Of a stretch of 64,000 nt of DNA, positions 27,579 through 37,073 are shown one piece after another; within the stretch, counting starts at the first letter, position 1, and the number at the start of each line of letters is the position of its first letter. The stretch spans positions 42,808 to 106,807 of the forward strand of contig JALFNN010000039.1 of assembly GCA_022774325.1 (NCBI GenBank), read 5' to 3'. Below the pieces are notes generated by a model, which saw nothing but the letters and a program-made list of their open reading frames with translations, ran no database searches and was not told the origin of the DNA. The position numbers were made by a program, and so were the translations under genes. The DNA comes from a bacterium (GTDB taxonomy: Bacteria; Bacillota; Clostridia; Lachnospirales; Lachnospiraceae).

Positions 27579-29462
27579 ATGGAAACAGAGAATTTGTTTA
27601 AAAATCTTTTACAAGAAAAATATCCGACCAGGCAGGCGGTCTGTCGTGAAATTATTAACCTGAATGCAATCATTAATCTGCCAAAGGGTACGGAGCATTT
27701 CATGAGTGATCTGCACGGCGAATACGAAGCGTTTCTCCATATTTTAAATAATTGTTCCGGGGTCATACGCGAAAAGGTTGATGCACTCTGGGCAGATTCG
27801 CTCAGCTTGAAAGAGCGCGATGAGATCTGCACATTAATCTATTATCCCCGTGAGAAGATGAACCGTATGAAGCGGGAGGGAAGAATTACGGAAGACTGGT
27901 ACCGCCTGATGCTGAACTACCTGATTGAGCTGGCAAAAGTGGTTTCTTCCAAATATACGCGCTCGAAAGTACGTAAAGCACTTCCGGAGGAATTTGGATA
28001 TATTATTGATGAACTTCTGCATTTTATGCCGGATGAAGACAACAACCAGATCCTGTATCACAAAAAAATACTGGATACCATTATCGGAATTGAGAGCTCG
28101 GAAGAATTTATTATTGCTCTTGCAGAACTGATCAAACGTCTTGCGGTAGATCATCTGCACATCGTAGGTGACATCTTTGACAGAGGAGAGAATGCAGATA
28201 AGATTCTGGATCTGCTCATGAAGTATCATTCGCTTGATCTGGAATGGGGCAATCATGATATTCTTTGGATGGGTGCAGCCTGTGGAAGCGATGCCTGCAT
28301 TGCATCTGTTGTACGGAATAATATCAAATACAGTTGTATTGAAACGTTGGAGAACGGATATGGGATTAGTCTGAGATCGCTGACTTTATTCGCGGAGAAG
28401 ACTTATCCTGATCTGCCGCCGATGGAAGCTGCACTGAAGGCGATTTCGGTGATTCTGTTTAAGCTGGAGGGCCAGATCATCATGCGCCGTCCGGAATATG
28501 AGATGGAGGGACGCCTGCTTCTTGATAAAATAAATTATGAGAATGGGACGATTGAAAGTGAGGGAACGGTCTATCAAATGAAGGATACCTTCTTTCCGAC
28601 TGTCGACCCGACAAACGCATATGTGCTTTCAGAGGCAGAACAGGAAGTCATGGATAATCTAAGGTTTGCTTTCGTAAACAGCCACCGCCTGCATGAGCAT
28701 GTGAAATTTTTATATGACAAAGGATGCATGTACAAATGTTACAACGGAAACCTGCTCTACCACGGATGCATTCCTCTGGATGAAGAGGGAAACTTTGATG
28801 GAGTCAAATTCGGAGGCTGCATTTATACCGGCAAATCCTATCTGGATTACGCAGAAAAGATTGCCAGAAAGGCCTGGTCAGCACAGGCATCCCAGTGGGA
28901 CCTTGATTTCATGTGGTACCTGTGGTGCGGAAGAAAATCTCCTCTATCAGGCAGAAATGTAAAAACCTTTGAGCGTACGTTTATTGCCGATAAGGAAGCA
29001 TGGCATGAGGAGACGAATCCATACTATAAGCATTATTATAGCGAAAAGACCTGCAATATGATCCTGCGTGAATTTCACTTGTATTCCGACATTTCGCATA
29101 TCATTAACGGACATACACCGGTTAAGACAGAAAAAGGAGAGAAGCCTGTACGCGCGAACGGCAAGCTGATCGTGATTGACGGAGGATTCAGCAAAGCTTA
29201 TCATAAAACGACCGGTATTGCAGGATATACTTTGATCTATAATTCTCATGGAATGCGAATCAAGGCACATCAACCGTTTGAAAGTGTGGAGAAGGTTCTG
29301 GAGGAGAACAAAGATATCGAGTCTACATCCAAGATGTTTGAGACTGAACCGCACCGGCTCCTCGTGGGAGACACGGATGACGGAAAGAAGATCAAGGAAG
29401 ATATTCAGGTTTTGACACATCTTCTGGAATCGTACAAAAAAGGGAAAAAAGAATTATTCTAA
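27579..29462 (+). CDS. fbp: Fructose-1,6-bisphosphatase class III
   Basis: A 627-aa gluconeogenic phosphatase of the Firmicutes-specific class III. It uses a metallophosphoesterase core: MSDLHGEYEAF, GDIFDRGENAD, WGNHDILWMG and INGHTPV supply metal ligands. The length fits the class (about 640-670). ATG 27579 follows TAGGAGTG; an in-frame TTG at 27549 lacks a ribosome site. Confidence 0.95.
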   Translation: METENLFKNLLQEKYPTRQAVCREIINLNAIINLPKGTEHFMSDLHGEYEAFLHILNNCSGVIREKVDALWADSLSLKERDEICTLIYYPREKMNRMKREGRITEDWYRLMLNYLIELAKVVSSKYTRSKVRKALPEEFGYIIDELLHFMPDEDNNQILYHKKILDTIIGIESSEEFIIALAELIKRLAVDHLHIVGDIFDRGENADKILDLLMKYHSLDLEWGNHDILWMGAACGSDACIASVVRNNIKYSCIETLENGYGISLRSLTLFAEKTYPDLPPMEAALKAISVILFKLEGQIIMRRPEYEMEGRLLLDKINYENGTIESEGTVYQMKDTFFPTVDPTNAYVLSEAEQEVMDNLRFAFVNSHRLHEHVKFLYDKGCMYKCYNGNLLYHGCIPLDEEGNFDGVKFGGCIYTGKSYLDYAEKIARKAWSAQASQWDLDFMWYLWCGRKSPLSGRNVKTFERTFIADKEAWHEETNPYYKHYYSEKTCNMILREFHLYSDISHIINGHTPVKTEKGEKPVRANGKLIVIDGGFSKAYHKTTGIAGYTLIYNSHGMRIKAHQPFESVEKVLEENKDIESTSKMFETEPHRLLVGDTDDGKKIKEDIQVLTHLLESYKKGKKELF

Positions 29463-29469
29463 AAATCTA

Positions 29470-29510
29470 CAAAGAGGAACATTTCACACACTGTGAGAGG
29501 TTCCTCTTTA
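29470..29510. terminator. Bidirectional Rho-independent terminator
   Basis: A ten-base stem AAAGAGGAAC with GTTCCTCTTT encloses a smaller TCACA/TGTGA hairpin, between convergent fbp and the TtcA-like gene. Confidence 0.85.
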
Positions 29511-29514
29511 AAGA

Positions 29515-30249
29515 TTAACGGGTATGCGGCGTTCGCGGCGGCCATCCTTCAATATTTCCGTTTAGAATCGCCGTAAACATGCGATTCTTCGCACCCGGAT
29601 GAGCCTGATTCAGTTCTCGAACCAGATCTTTTGCATATTGACGCTTGGTAAATCCGTCGACCGGGCATCGGCTTTTTACAACAGGCAGATTGTATTTATG
29701 CTGAAAACCGATCACATCCATCTCATCCACAAACATCATCGGGCGGATGACGCTTAAATCCATTCGGTCCAGATAAGTCTTCGGAGAGAAGGAATGGAAC
29801 CTTCCTTCAAAAATGAGGGAGAGCAGCATCGTCTCAATGATATCATCCTTGTGATGCGCGTAGGCAACTTTATTGCATCCCATCTTTTTTACCGCTTCGT
29901 TTAAAGCACCCTTCCGCATTTTTGCACAGAGCGAACAGGGGTTGGACTCCTTACGCTCATCGAACAAAATGCGGGCAATGTCTGTCTTCACGATCTGATA
30001 TGGAACATCAAGTTCCTTGCACAGTTCCGTTACCTGCGAGAAATCGCATTTCTCATATCCGAGATCCACAGTAATTGCGCTCAGTTCAAAATGCTTCGGA
30101 TAGAATCTTCTAAGTCCCTGCATTGCGTAAAGGAGTGTGAGACTGTCCTTCCCGCCAGAGATCCCTACTGCAATGTGGTCGCCTTCCTGGATCATATCAT
30201 ATTCGTCAACAGCTTTCCTTGTATAACTCAGTAATTGTTGTAATTTCAT
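29515..30249 (-). CDS. TtcA-family tRNA thiolation ATPase
   Basis: A 244-aa ATP-pyrophosphatase of the TtcA/TtuA group. The PP-loop GISGGKDSLTLL lies near residue 28, and NPCSLCAKMRKGAL has the CXXC that binds a cluster in TtcA. It probably makes a 2-thio-pyrimidine in tRNA; whether C32 or another position cannot be told. ATG 30249 is preferred over TTG 30255 because AAGGTGG is nine bases upstream. Confidence 0.87.
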   Translation of the reverse strand: MKLQQLLSYTRKAVDEYDMIQEGDHIAVGISGGKDSLTLLYAMQGLRRFYPKHFELSAITVDLGYEKCDFSQVTELCKELDVPYQIVKTDIARILFDERKESNPCSLCAKMRKGALNEAVKKMGCNKVAYAHHKDDIIETMLLSLIFEGRFHSFSPKTYLDRMDLSVIRPMMFVDEMDVIGFQHKYNLPVVKSRCPVDGFTKRQYAKDLVRELNQAHPGAKNRMFTAILNGNIEGWPPRTPHTR

Positions 30250-30288
30250 TGTCAATCACCACCTTATTTTCATAAACATATCGCCCTA

Positions 30289-30317
30289 ATGTTACCGCAT
30301 TTATAAAAGAATTACAA
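30289..30317 (-). promoter_or_regulatory. Probable promoter of the TtcA-like gene
   Basis: On the minus strand TTGTAA, 17 bp, TAACAT, about 40 bp before the start codon. Confidence 0.5.
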
Positions 30318-30364
30318 GTATAAATGCGTGCTAAATTCTTTGGGAAATTCTTTTGAAAGAAGGA

Positions 30365-30393
30365 TTGCCTGAACAAGTCGGGCGTGTTAAGAT
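30365..30393 (+). promoter_or_regulatory. Probable promoter of dtd
   Basis: TTGCCT, 17 bp, TAAGAT, placed 58 bp upstream of the dtd start codon. The leader contains no clear riboswitch. Confidence 0.5.
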
Positions 30394-30450
30394 AGCTATA
30401 GACTGAAGTTCTAAAAGTCAGCCAAGTACAAATAATGAGAGGATAGCAAG

Positions 30451-30900
30451 ATGAAATTCGTAATTCAAAGAGTGACGGAAGCGAATGTAAAAGTGGATGG
30501 TGAGATCATCGGCGAGATCGGCAAAGGCTTCATGGTTCTGATCGGAGTCGGTGAAGATGATACCAGAGAAATCGCGGATAAGATGGTTAAGAAGATGACC
30601 GGACTTCGTATTTTCGAGGACGAGAACGGGAAGACGAATCTGTCTCTGGCAGATGTGGGCGGACAGATGCTTCTTATTTCGCAGTTTACATTGTACGCAA
30701 ACTGCCGGAAGGGAAATCGTCCAAGCTTTATCGAGGCGGGCGCTCCGGATAAAGCGAATGAGATGTATGAATATATCATAGAAGAATGTAAAAAAGTAGT
30801 TCCCGTCGTTGAAAGAGGACAGTTTGGAGCGGATATGAAAGTAAGCCTCGTAAATGATGGACCGTTTACAATAATTCTGGATTCAGCCCAGCTTGCGTAA
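30451..30900 (+). CDS. dtd: D-aminoacyl-tRNA deacylase Dtd
   Basis: A 149-aa enzyme that hydrolyses D-amino acids wrongly attached to t[20 protein letters not shown] and NDGPFTIIL hold the active-site Ser/Thr and the Gly-Pro chirality filter. Full length for the family. Confidence 0.95.
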   Translation: MKFVIQRVTEANVKVDGEIIGEIGKGFMVLIGVGEDDTREIADKMVKKMTGLRIFEDENGKTNLSLADVGGQMLLISQFTLYANCRKGNRPSFIEAGAPDKANEMYEYIIEECKKVVPVVERGQFGADMKVSLVNDGPFTIILDSAQLA

Positions 30901-30949
30901 AATAAGAAATGTGGTAAAATAAGAAAGAATGAAAGAGAGGGATATTGCA

Positions 30950-32314
30950 ATGAGTTATGAAACATTGAATGCGAAAGTACTGGAATTAAAGGACGATATG
31001 ATTGCGTCTATCCAGCAGAATATGAGAATTGAGAGTGTGAGAGGAGAATCAGCTCCCGGTGCTCCTTATGGAGAAGGACCGAAGGCTGCCCTTGATGATG
31101 TGCTGGCGCTCGGTGAAAAATTGGGATTTCGCACAGGACAGGCTGATAACAGAGTCGGATGGATTGAGTATGGGGAAGGCGAAGAGATGGTTGGTATCCT
31201 CGGACATGTGGATGTCGTACCTGCCGGAGACGGATGGACTCATCCGGCATTTGGTGCAGAGATCCATGACGGCGTTCTCTGGGGCAGAGGATGTCTGGAT
31301 GATAAAGGACCGGTCATCATGGCTGTCTATGCGCTGAAAGCAATTCGTGATTTGAATCTTCCAATTGACCGCAGAATCCGTGTGTTATTTGGCTCTGACG
31401 AAGAATGTGGTTCTTCCTGCGTGAAATACTATGTAGAAAATGGTTATGAAATGCCAACGATCGGTTTCACGCCGGATGCGCAGTTCCCAGCAATTTTCTG
31501 TGAAAAAGGCACGTCCAATTTCCTTGCAGGAACGAAGATTTACAACAAAGGCGAGATTGATGTTGAATATTTTGGCGGCGGAGTTGCCGCAAACGTTGTT
31601 CCGCCGGTATGCAAGCTGATTGTAAATGGTCCGCTGAAAGTTACGCCTGAGGAAGGAATTACTGTCACAGAAGAAAACGGAAAGACGATCGTGGAAGCTA
31701 CCGGTTTCAGTGCACATGGAAGTACACCTGAACTTGGTGTTAATGCTGTAGTAAAATTATTAAATGCAGTCAAAGAAAATGACTTTGGAGGTGATTTCCA
31801 GCAGCTTGTTAATTTTATTTTAGAAGAAATCGGAAATGAAACAAATGGAAAATCACTCGATATTCTGTATCAGGATGAGGAAACCGGTGAAACGACAGTC
31901 AATCTTGGTGTTGTAAAATATGATGGGGAAGAAATGTCCTTTACTTTGGATATCCGTTATCCGAAAAACGGAGATGCCGAAGTGATCGACGATAAAGTAA
32001 TCAATCGGATCAACAGTTACAACTTTGATGTTCTGAAAAAAACAAACAATAAATTATTATATGTTCCGAAGGACTCAGAGCTTGTTTCAAAACTGGTGAA
32101 AGTTTACGAGGCACAAACAGGAGATAAAAGAGAACCGATCGCCATCGGAGGCGGTACCTACGCGAAAGAATTTCCGAATATGGTTGCCTTTGGACCAGTA
32201 TTCCCGGGAGAACCGGATGTGATCCATCAGCCGAACGAAAGAGTTGCCGTTGAGCAGCTGATCCGTGCAGCACAGGTTACAGCAGCTGCAATGTATGAAC
32301 TGGCTAAGAAATAA
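30950..32314 (+). CDS. pepV: M20 family dipeptidase (PepV/Sapep type)
   Basis: A 454-aa zinc dipeptidase. The metal ligands and acidic base are visible in HVDVVPAGDGW, GCLDDKGP, GSDEECGSS, FTPDAQFP and VIHQPNE, and FSAHGSTPELG belongs to the lid domain. ATG 30950 is used because it follows AGAGAGGG; the frame begins at 30929. It cleaves cytoplasmic dipeptides. Confidence 0.93.
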   Translation: MSYETLNAKVLELKDDMIASIQQNMRIESVRGESAPGAPYGEGPKAALDDVLALGEKLGFRTGQADNRVGWIEYGEGEEMVGILGHVDVVPAGDGWTHPAFGAEIHDGVLWGRGCLDDKGPVIMAVYALKAIRDLNLPIDRRIRVLFGSDEECGSSCVKYYVENGYEMPTIGFTPDAQFPAIFCEKGTSNFLAGTKIYNKGEIDVEYFGGGVAANVVPPVCKLIVNGPLKVTPEEGITVTEENGKTIVEATGFSAHGSTPELGVNAVVKLLNAVKENDFGGDFQQLVNFILEEIGNETNGKSLDILYQDEETGETTVNLGVVKYDGEEMSFTLDIRYPKNGDAEVIDDKVINRINSYNFDVLKKTNNKLLYVPKDSELVSKLVKVYEAQTGDKREPIAIGGGTYAKEFPNMVAFGPVFPGEPDVIHQPNERVAVEQLIRAAQVTAAAMYELAKK

Positions 32315-32343
32315 TCATTGATTTTGGGACTTTCGTGAAAAAA

Positions 32344-32388
32344 AACAGCATCATTCCTGGAAACAGGAGTGGTGCTGTTTTTTTTCAC
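32344..32388. terminator. Rho-independent terminator after pepV
   Basis: A stem AACAGCAtCAtTCCTG closing with CAGGAgTGgTGCTGTT and T8 on the + strand. The A tract on the left could also end transcription of the minus-strand recombinase gene. Confidence 0.85.
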
Positions 32389-32422
32389 GTAATTTGGGAA
32401 GAATTTTTTGTGTAATACAACA

Positions 32423-33487
32423 TTACGGCTCCCTGAGCTTCACGATGTCAGCAGCACTTCGGCGCCGGTCTTCGTCAATGGCCGCATAATGCTTTTTCGT
32501 CGTATTTACATCCTTATGGCCAAGTACATCAGCAACCAGATAAATATCGCCTGTTTCTTTGTATAAAGCGGTTCCATAGGTGCTTCTGAGCTTGTGAGGG
32601 GTAATCTTCTTATTCGGTGTTACCTGACGGGCATACTTTTTGACCATATTCTCCACAGACTGTACACCCATCCTTTTCCGCTGAGTGGAGAGGAAGAGGG
32701 CATTTTCGTGTCCTGGCAGAGGATTCACAGCTTTCCTGCTGGATTCCATATAAGTACGCAGGGCTTTTTCCACTTCCTCGCCAAAATAAATCACCATCTG
32801 GTTTCCGCCTTTTCTGGTTACTGTGATTCCATTATTCTTAAAATCCACATCGCCCAGATCAAGACCAACACATTCCGAAACACGTATTCCGGTACCTAAC
32901 AATAAGGTAAGAATGGCAAGATCACGCTCCTTTGTCTTTTCATAATACACACGGGCCTGGCCGGTCAGCTTCACGCCGCAGGATTCCACATAATCCAGAA
33001 GGGAAGCAACTTCATCTGTATCCAGACGAATGATTGCCTTCTCATGGAGTTTAGGCATATCGACTAATAAAGTCGGATTATTACTGATCATTTGCCGTTT
33101 AAAATAATATCCGTAGAAGCTTCTGAGCGCCGACATTTTGCGTGAAAGGCCTTTCTCAGCGTTCGTGATGCGTCGCCCGTCTTTGGGACGATAAACCTTC
33201 AGATATTCCTGGTATTCCTCGATATCCATCGGTGTGAGTCGATCCAGATCACTAAGTGTAAAATCCTTCATACTATAATTCTTAAAAGCCGGATTCTCGT
33301 CCAGAAGAAACTGAAAGAAAACACGGATATCATAAGCATAGGAAATCCTTGTTTTAGGTGATGTTGTTGGCTCTACAGCACGGAAATAATCCTTTGCAAA
33401 TTCTGGCATTGTCTGCAATATTTCACGCAGACGCAAAGTATTATCTATATAGAGCTGATCCTGGTATGTTTTTGGCTCTGATGCCAT
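32423..33487 (-). CDS. Tyrosine recombinase of the XerC/D type
   Basis: A 354-aa site-specific recombinase with an N-terminal core-binding domain and intact catalytic residues: Arg in GTGIRVSE, Lys in TRKGGNQ, HKLRST, and the Tyr in LGHKDVNTTKKHYA. ATG 33487 follows GGAGGAACC; the frame extends to 33613 over the next gene. It sits among core genes with no excisionase, so it may be the chromosomal Xer enzyme (or an old domesticated integrase) rather than a mobile-element integrase. Confidence 0.88.
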   Translation of the reverse strand: MASEPKTYQDQLYIDNTLRLREILQTMPEFAKDYFRAVEPTTSPKTRISYAYDIRVFFQFLLDENPAFKNYSMKDFTLSDLDRLTPMDIEEYQEYLKVYRPKDGRRITNAEKGLSRKMSALRSFYGYYFKRQMISNNPTLLVDMPKLHEKAIIRLDTDEVASLLDYVESCGVKLTGQARVYYEKTKERDLAILTLLLGTGIRVSECVGLDLGDVDFKNNGITVTRKGGNQMVIYFGEEVEKALRTYMESSRKAVNPLPGHENALFLSTQRKRMGVQSVENMVKKYARQVTPNKKITPHKLRSTYGTALYKETGDIYLVADVLGHKDVNTTKKHYAAIDEDRRRSAADIVKLREP

Positions 33488-33563
33488 AAATAGGTTCCTC
33501 CTTATCTTAATCTTTTGGAAAAATCGGTATTTGTCGTATAGATTGATCCCGCAAAACCACACC

Positions 33564-34211
33564 CTACTCGTGTGGTCTGTTATTAATATCATAATCAAAA
33601 TTATCATATTCACTTGAATTTACAAGTGGTTGTTGACTTGATATGTTGTAACCGGGGTCAGGCATAATCGGTGGCTGATATTCAGGATAGATTTTTACTT
33701 TTTTAGTATAGATCACACGTGTATCACAGAGAATATCATGTAAAGCTCGTTTTTCCTGATCTAATCCGGCAAGTAGATAACCAATATATAGAATGATTCC
33801 GGAAAGATATCTGCCGATTGTTTCACGGTAAACCACATTGATCAGTGTAAGCTGTTCATTTGTATTATTATCATCAACATTATTTTCGTCTTTTAAAGAA
33901 CGACAAGGAATTACTTTTAAATTGAAAGCTTTTTTTCCAAGAGTTGCTCCGGTATAATAGGTCAAAAGTACAAAGTATATGGCATGGCATCCATAAACTA
34001 TGATGTCCTTTAATGTATACGAAAACAATATTTCCGTATCAAATATAGATGTGCCGGTAAGCAATGAAATCAAAGAAAATAATAATTTGATAATCAAAGT
34101 TCCGGCAAAAAGAATCAGGCTGTCCAGCGTAAATGCTGCAAAGCGTACCCAGAAACCAGCGTAGACATATTCCTGATCTGTTCCAGAGAAATCGGTATTT
34201 TTATTCTGCAT
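33564..34211 (-). CDS. RDD family membrane protein
   Basis: A 215-aa protein with three to four membrane helices. The N-terminal AGFWVRFAAFTLDSLILF matches the RDD signature (Arg and Asp in the first helices), and ALHDILCDTRVIY is the conserved end. RDD proteins have diverse transport-related roles. It overlaps the sppA stop by 11 bp and is probably co-transcribed with it. Confidence 0.87.
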   Translation of the reverse strand: MQNKNTDFSGTDQEYVYAGFWVRFAAFTLDSLILFAGTLIIKLLFSLISLLTGTSIFDTEILFSYTLKDIIVYGCHAIYFVLLTYYTGATLGKKAFNLKVIPCRSLKDENNVDDNNTNEQLTLINVVYRETIGRYLSGIILYIGYLLAGLDQEKRALHDILCDTRVIYTKKVKIYPEYQPPIMPDPGYNISSQQPLVNSSEYDNFDYDINNRPHE

Positions 34212-35175
34212 AATACATCAATACCCCACTTTCTTTCTCCGCTGCTATCTCATTGAGTGTCTGTGCTTCTGATTTCGGTATTAGAGATTCGATTCTTGCA
34301 AAAAGTCCTGCTAACATATCAGATTCTTCTGGAAGCTCGTAAATCATCTCACAATCCATTTCTTCCATCATCCGGTCTAGTGTATTGTCATAGGTATCTA
34401 TTGCGTCAATCAGGCCGTTATCGAGAGCTTGAGCAGCTGAATAGATTCTTCCGTCAGCAAGAGTGAGAACATCCTCACGGGCCATGTTACGTCCCTCAGC
34501 AACTTTATCGACAAAACTGTTATAGGATTCGTCAACGATGGACTGATACATCTGAATCTGCTCATCGGTCATCTTTGTGCTGTCTTTCATTGGACCACTC
34601 GTGATACTGATATAACGGATCCCGAGTTTCTCATAAAGTCCGGTCATGTCATATGTTGATATGATTACTCCGATAGAGCCTGTCATCGTCTCCTGGTTGG
34701 CTGCAATATAATCAGCGGCCACTGATGCCATATAACCGCCAGAAGCCGCCATATGAGCCATATAAGCCCATATAGGACGTCCTGTTGTATCGGAATACTC
34801 CTTTAATTTGTCGTGTAGTTCGGAGGACTCATATGCAGTTCCTCCCGGGGAATCTACGTAAAGCATGATGCCGGCATTATCCGGATCATACATCAGTTCA
34901 TCAATGTAATCCAGTGTGGTAAGATGCTGGTAGGATTGAGACGCTTCAAATGCACTTGTCTCTGTCTGTTCTTCAATTGTCCCCTCAACACGAACAACAG
35001 CAATAAATGATTCGGCAGGGAAATCATACACCATGTCTTCTGTGTTAAAAATCATATCTGTTATAGAATTGTCGAATAACTGACCTGCCGCCGCATGAGT
35101 AAGAACGCTTGCAGCACCTGTCACGATGAACAAAGCGGCTGCCACTGCCAGTGCTATGATTTGTTTTTTCTTCAT
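34201..35175 (-). CDS. sppA: Signal peptide peptidase SppA (S49)
   Basis: A 324-aa membrane-anchored serine protease that degrades cleaved signal peptides. There is one N-terminal hydrophobic segment (residues 5-28). The nucleophile Ser is in MAASGGYMASVAAD and the general-base Lys in SGPMKDS, the Ser-Lys dyad of S49. YVDSPGGTAYES is also conserved. Confidence 0.93.
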   Translation of the reverse strand: MKKKQIIALAVAAALFIVTGAASVLTHAAAGQLFDNSITDMIFNTEDMVYDFPAESFIAVVRVEGTIEEQTETSAFEASQSYQHLTTLDYIDELMYDPDNAGIMLYVDSPGGTAYESSELHDKLKEYSDTTGRPIWAYMAHMAASGGYMASVAADYIAANQETMTGSIGVIISTYDMTGLYEKLGIRYISITSGPMKDSTKMTDEQIQMYQSIVDESYNSFVDKVAEGRNMAREDVLTLADGRIYSAAQALDNGLIDAIDTYDNTLDRMMEEMDCEMIYELPEESDMLAGLFARIESLIPKSEAQTLNEIAAEKESGVLMYYAE

Positions 35176-35320
35176 GATGAATTTCTCCTTTGTTTCGATA
35201 AATCTGAATCAATGCATGATATAAAATAATACATGTATTTTTCTATATTAAACCAACGAAATTGGTATACATAACAGTATAGGATTGATTATGGCAGCTT
35301 GTCAATCTTTTGTCTATAAA

Positions 35321-35743
35321 TTAAAGCGGATTTGCTTCATAGTATACGATTGTAAGATAATCTCCTTCCCGCAGATAATCCATGGAAGCAGAATCAATTC
35401 CATTGATCTGTGCCAATTCATTCATATAATCATAGATGGAATCCTCTTCCCTTGTGCAGTAGGTCTGAGCGATGGTCCAGAGGGTATCTCCTTTTTCAAT
35501 CCGGACACTTTTGAAATACTTCAGATCCGAACCCGTCTCCGCCTGCACATCATGCGCACTGGAAAAGAAGCTTCCGAACGAAAAACTGCATGCCAGTATC
35601 AGCAAAACGGCAATGACTCCAACCATGAACCGTCCGGCACTGTTCCTTGATCTTCTGCCTCTTGAGACTGCAACTTTCTTATGGCTGTTGGTGACTTTTT
35701 TTCTTTCTGCTCCGCTATTCTGCTTTTCCTGATATCTGCTCAT
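35321..35743 (-). CDS. LysM-domain membrane protein, YneA-like, divergent from lexA
   Basis: A 140-aa protein with a basic N-terminus, one membrane helix (about residues 37-56) and a C-terminal LysM domain (VRIEKGDTLWTIAQ, REGDYLTIVYY) for peptidoglycan binding. This architecture and the head-to-head position with lexA match YneA of Bacillus, the SOS-induced division suppressor. The promoter carries LexA boxes. YneA homology at sequence level is not proven, so function is inferred from architecture and context. Confidence 0.82.
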   Translation of the reverse strand: MSRYQEKQNSGAERKKVTNSHKKVAVSRGRRSRNSAGRFMVGVIAVLLILACSFSFGSFFSSAHDVQAETGSDLKYFKSVRIEKGDTLWTIAQTYCTREEDSIYDYMNELAQINGIDSASMDYLREGDYLTIVYYEANPL

Positions 35744-35806
35744 CTGAAATTCCCCCTGATCTAATCTTATACTCCATTATTTGTCTATTGATACGAAAAT
35801 ACGTTC

Positions 35807-35820
35807 CGAACAGAAGTTCT
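35807..35820. promoter_or_regulatory. LexA box 1
   Basis: CGAACAGAAGTTCT, nine of ten arm bases match CGAAC-N4-GTTCG. It lies just downstream of the LysM gene's -10 element. Confidence 0.75.
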
Positions 35821-35826
35821 GTAAAT

Positions 35827-35855
35827 AATATATCGCATGAACAAATGTTTGTCAA
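35827..35855 (-). promoter_or_regulatory. Promoter of the LysM gene
   Basis: On the minus strand TTGACA, exactly 17 bp, TATATT. LexA box 2 fills much of the spacer and touches the -35, so repression by occlusion is expected. Confidence 0.8.
35838..35851. promoter_or_regulatory. LexA box 2
   Basis: TGAACAAATGTTTG, eight of ten arm bases match the Gram-positive LexA consensus. It sits between the -35 and -10 of the LysM gene. Confidence 0.75.
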
Positions 35856-35878
35856 TAATTAATCGAACATATTTTCTC

Positions 35879-35892
35879 AAAACATTTGTTTG
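35879..35892. promoter_or_regulatory. LexA box 3
   Basis: AAAACATTTGTTTG, arms close to the consensus; it overlaps the lexA -35 element, consistent with autorepression. A half site CGAAC is also present at 35864. Confidence 0.6.
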
Positions 35893-35918
35893 CTTTTTGG
35901 CGGAGAATATGTTATTAT
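35890..35918 (+). promoter_or_regulatory. Promoter of lexA
   Basis: TTGCTT, 17 bp, TATTAT, about 90 bp before the lexA ATG. Confidence 0.65.
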
Positions 35919-36009
35919 TTATTTATCATGTAAGAAGACAAAGCCTCCGGCGGATTGCTGAGGCGTACTTGAACTTACAAATGAGTGACGGATTTAAGGA
36001 GGTTTACAT

Positions 36010-36627
36010 ATGGGTAATGGTAGAATAACGAAGAAACAGGAGGAGATTTTGGAATATATCAAATCGCAGATACTTGTACGCGGTTTTCCGCCTTCAGTCC
36101 GTGAAATTTGTGATGCAGTGGGACTAAAGTCCACTTCTTCCGTTCATTCTCATCTCGAAACCCTTGAGAAGAACGGTTATATTCGGCGAGATCCTACAAA
36201 ACCGAGAGCAATTGAGATACTGGATGAGAATTTCAATCTTACCAGACGTGAGATGGTACAGGTGCCGATTCTGGGACGTGTGGCTGCAGGGGAGCCGCTT
36301 TTTGCACAGGAGAATATTGAGGACTACTTCCCGCTTCCGGTCGAACGTATGCCGAATAATGAGGTGTTCATGCTGGAGGTTCGCGGGGAAAGTATGATCA
36401 ATGCAGGAATCCTGAGCGGTGATTATGTTGTTGTCGAGAAAAAGAACACTGCTTCTAACGGAGATATGGTTGTAGCCTTAGTAGATGACGGTGCTACGGT
36501 CAAGACATTTTACAGAGAAGAAGGTGTGATTCGTCTCCAGCCGGAGAATGATAATATGGAGCCATTTATCTTAAAGGATGTTGAGATCCTTGGAAAAGTA
36601 ATTGCCGTTATGCGGTTTATGAAATAA
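36010..36627 (+). CDS. lexA: SOS repressor LexA
   Basis: A 205-aa repressor with an N-terminal winged helix (KKQEEILEYIKSQI, SVREICDAVGL) and a C-terminal S24 self-cleavage domain. The cleavage site is the Ala-Gly of VAAGEP, the nucleophile Ser is in GESMINAGI and the Lys in DGATVKTF. AAGGAGG precedes the ATG. It should control itself and the divergent LysM gene. Confidence 0.96.
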   Translation: MGNGRITKKQEEILEYIKSQILVRGFPPSVREICDAVGLKSTSSVHSHLETLEKNGYIRRDPTKPRAIEILDENFNLTRREMVQVPILGRVAAGEPLFAQENIEDYFPLPVERMPNNEVFMLEVRGESMINAGILSGDYVVVEKKNTASNGDMVVALVDDGATVKTFYREEGVIRLQPENDNMEPFILKDVEILGKVIAVMRFMK

Positions 36628-36642
36628 TAAGAAATGTTTGAA

Positions 36643-36688
36643 AAAGAGCTGGATCCGGGCTTTATTCCGCCGGGAGCCAGCTCTTTTC
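36643..36688. terminator. Bidirectional Rho-independent terminator
   Basis: AAAGAGCTGG pairs with CCAGCTCTTT across a loop with CCGG/CCGG, between convergent lexA and rsfS. Confidence 0.8.
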
Positions 36689-36713
36689 TATATATATGAT
36701 ATATGTTTATTGT

Positions 36714-37073
36714 CTATAGATCATCTACACTGATCTGCTTTCCGTCACGCCAGATTCGTTCCAGATCATAGAACAGACGGTTTTCTTTATCAAAGACATG
36801 GACGATAATATCGCCGAAGTCAAGAAGAACCCATCCTCCGCTCCCATATCCTTCTCTCTGCCTGATCTGATACCCTGCTTTATACATCTGTTCTTCTACG
36901 TTATCAACGATTGCACGGACCTGGCTTTCATTGGAACCATTTGAAATAATGAAGTAATCAGCGAGCACGGATATCTGTGAGATGTCGATTACACGGATAT
37001 CCTCTCCTTTTTTATCTGAAATCGCATTACAGGCAATTTTCGCCATATTTCTGGATATATCTTTCTGTTGCAT
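36714..37073 (-). CDS. rsfS: Ribosome silencing factor RsfS
   Basis: A 119-aa protein that binds L14 and blocks subunit joining. YFIISNGSNESQVRAI and GWVLLDFGDIIVHVFD are family signatures. Its ATG overlaps the yqeK stop (TGATG). Confidence 0.95.
   Translation of the reverse strand: MQQKDISRNMAKIACNAISDKKGEDIRVIDISQISVLADYFIISNGSNESQVRAIVDNVEEQMYKAGYQIRQREGYGSGGWVLLDFGDIIVHVFDKENRLFYDLERIWRDGKQISVDDL

Noticed and set aside
32423..33487. Mobile element bounded by the chromosomal tyrosine recombinase
   Set aside because: Neighbours are core genes, no excisionase or direct repeats seen; it is better explained as a resident Xer-like enzyme.
35837..36028. Small ORF in the lexA upstream region
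   Set aside because: It runs through the lexA promoter and LexA boxes and has no ribosome site.
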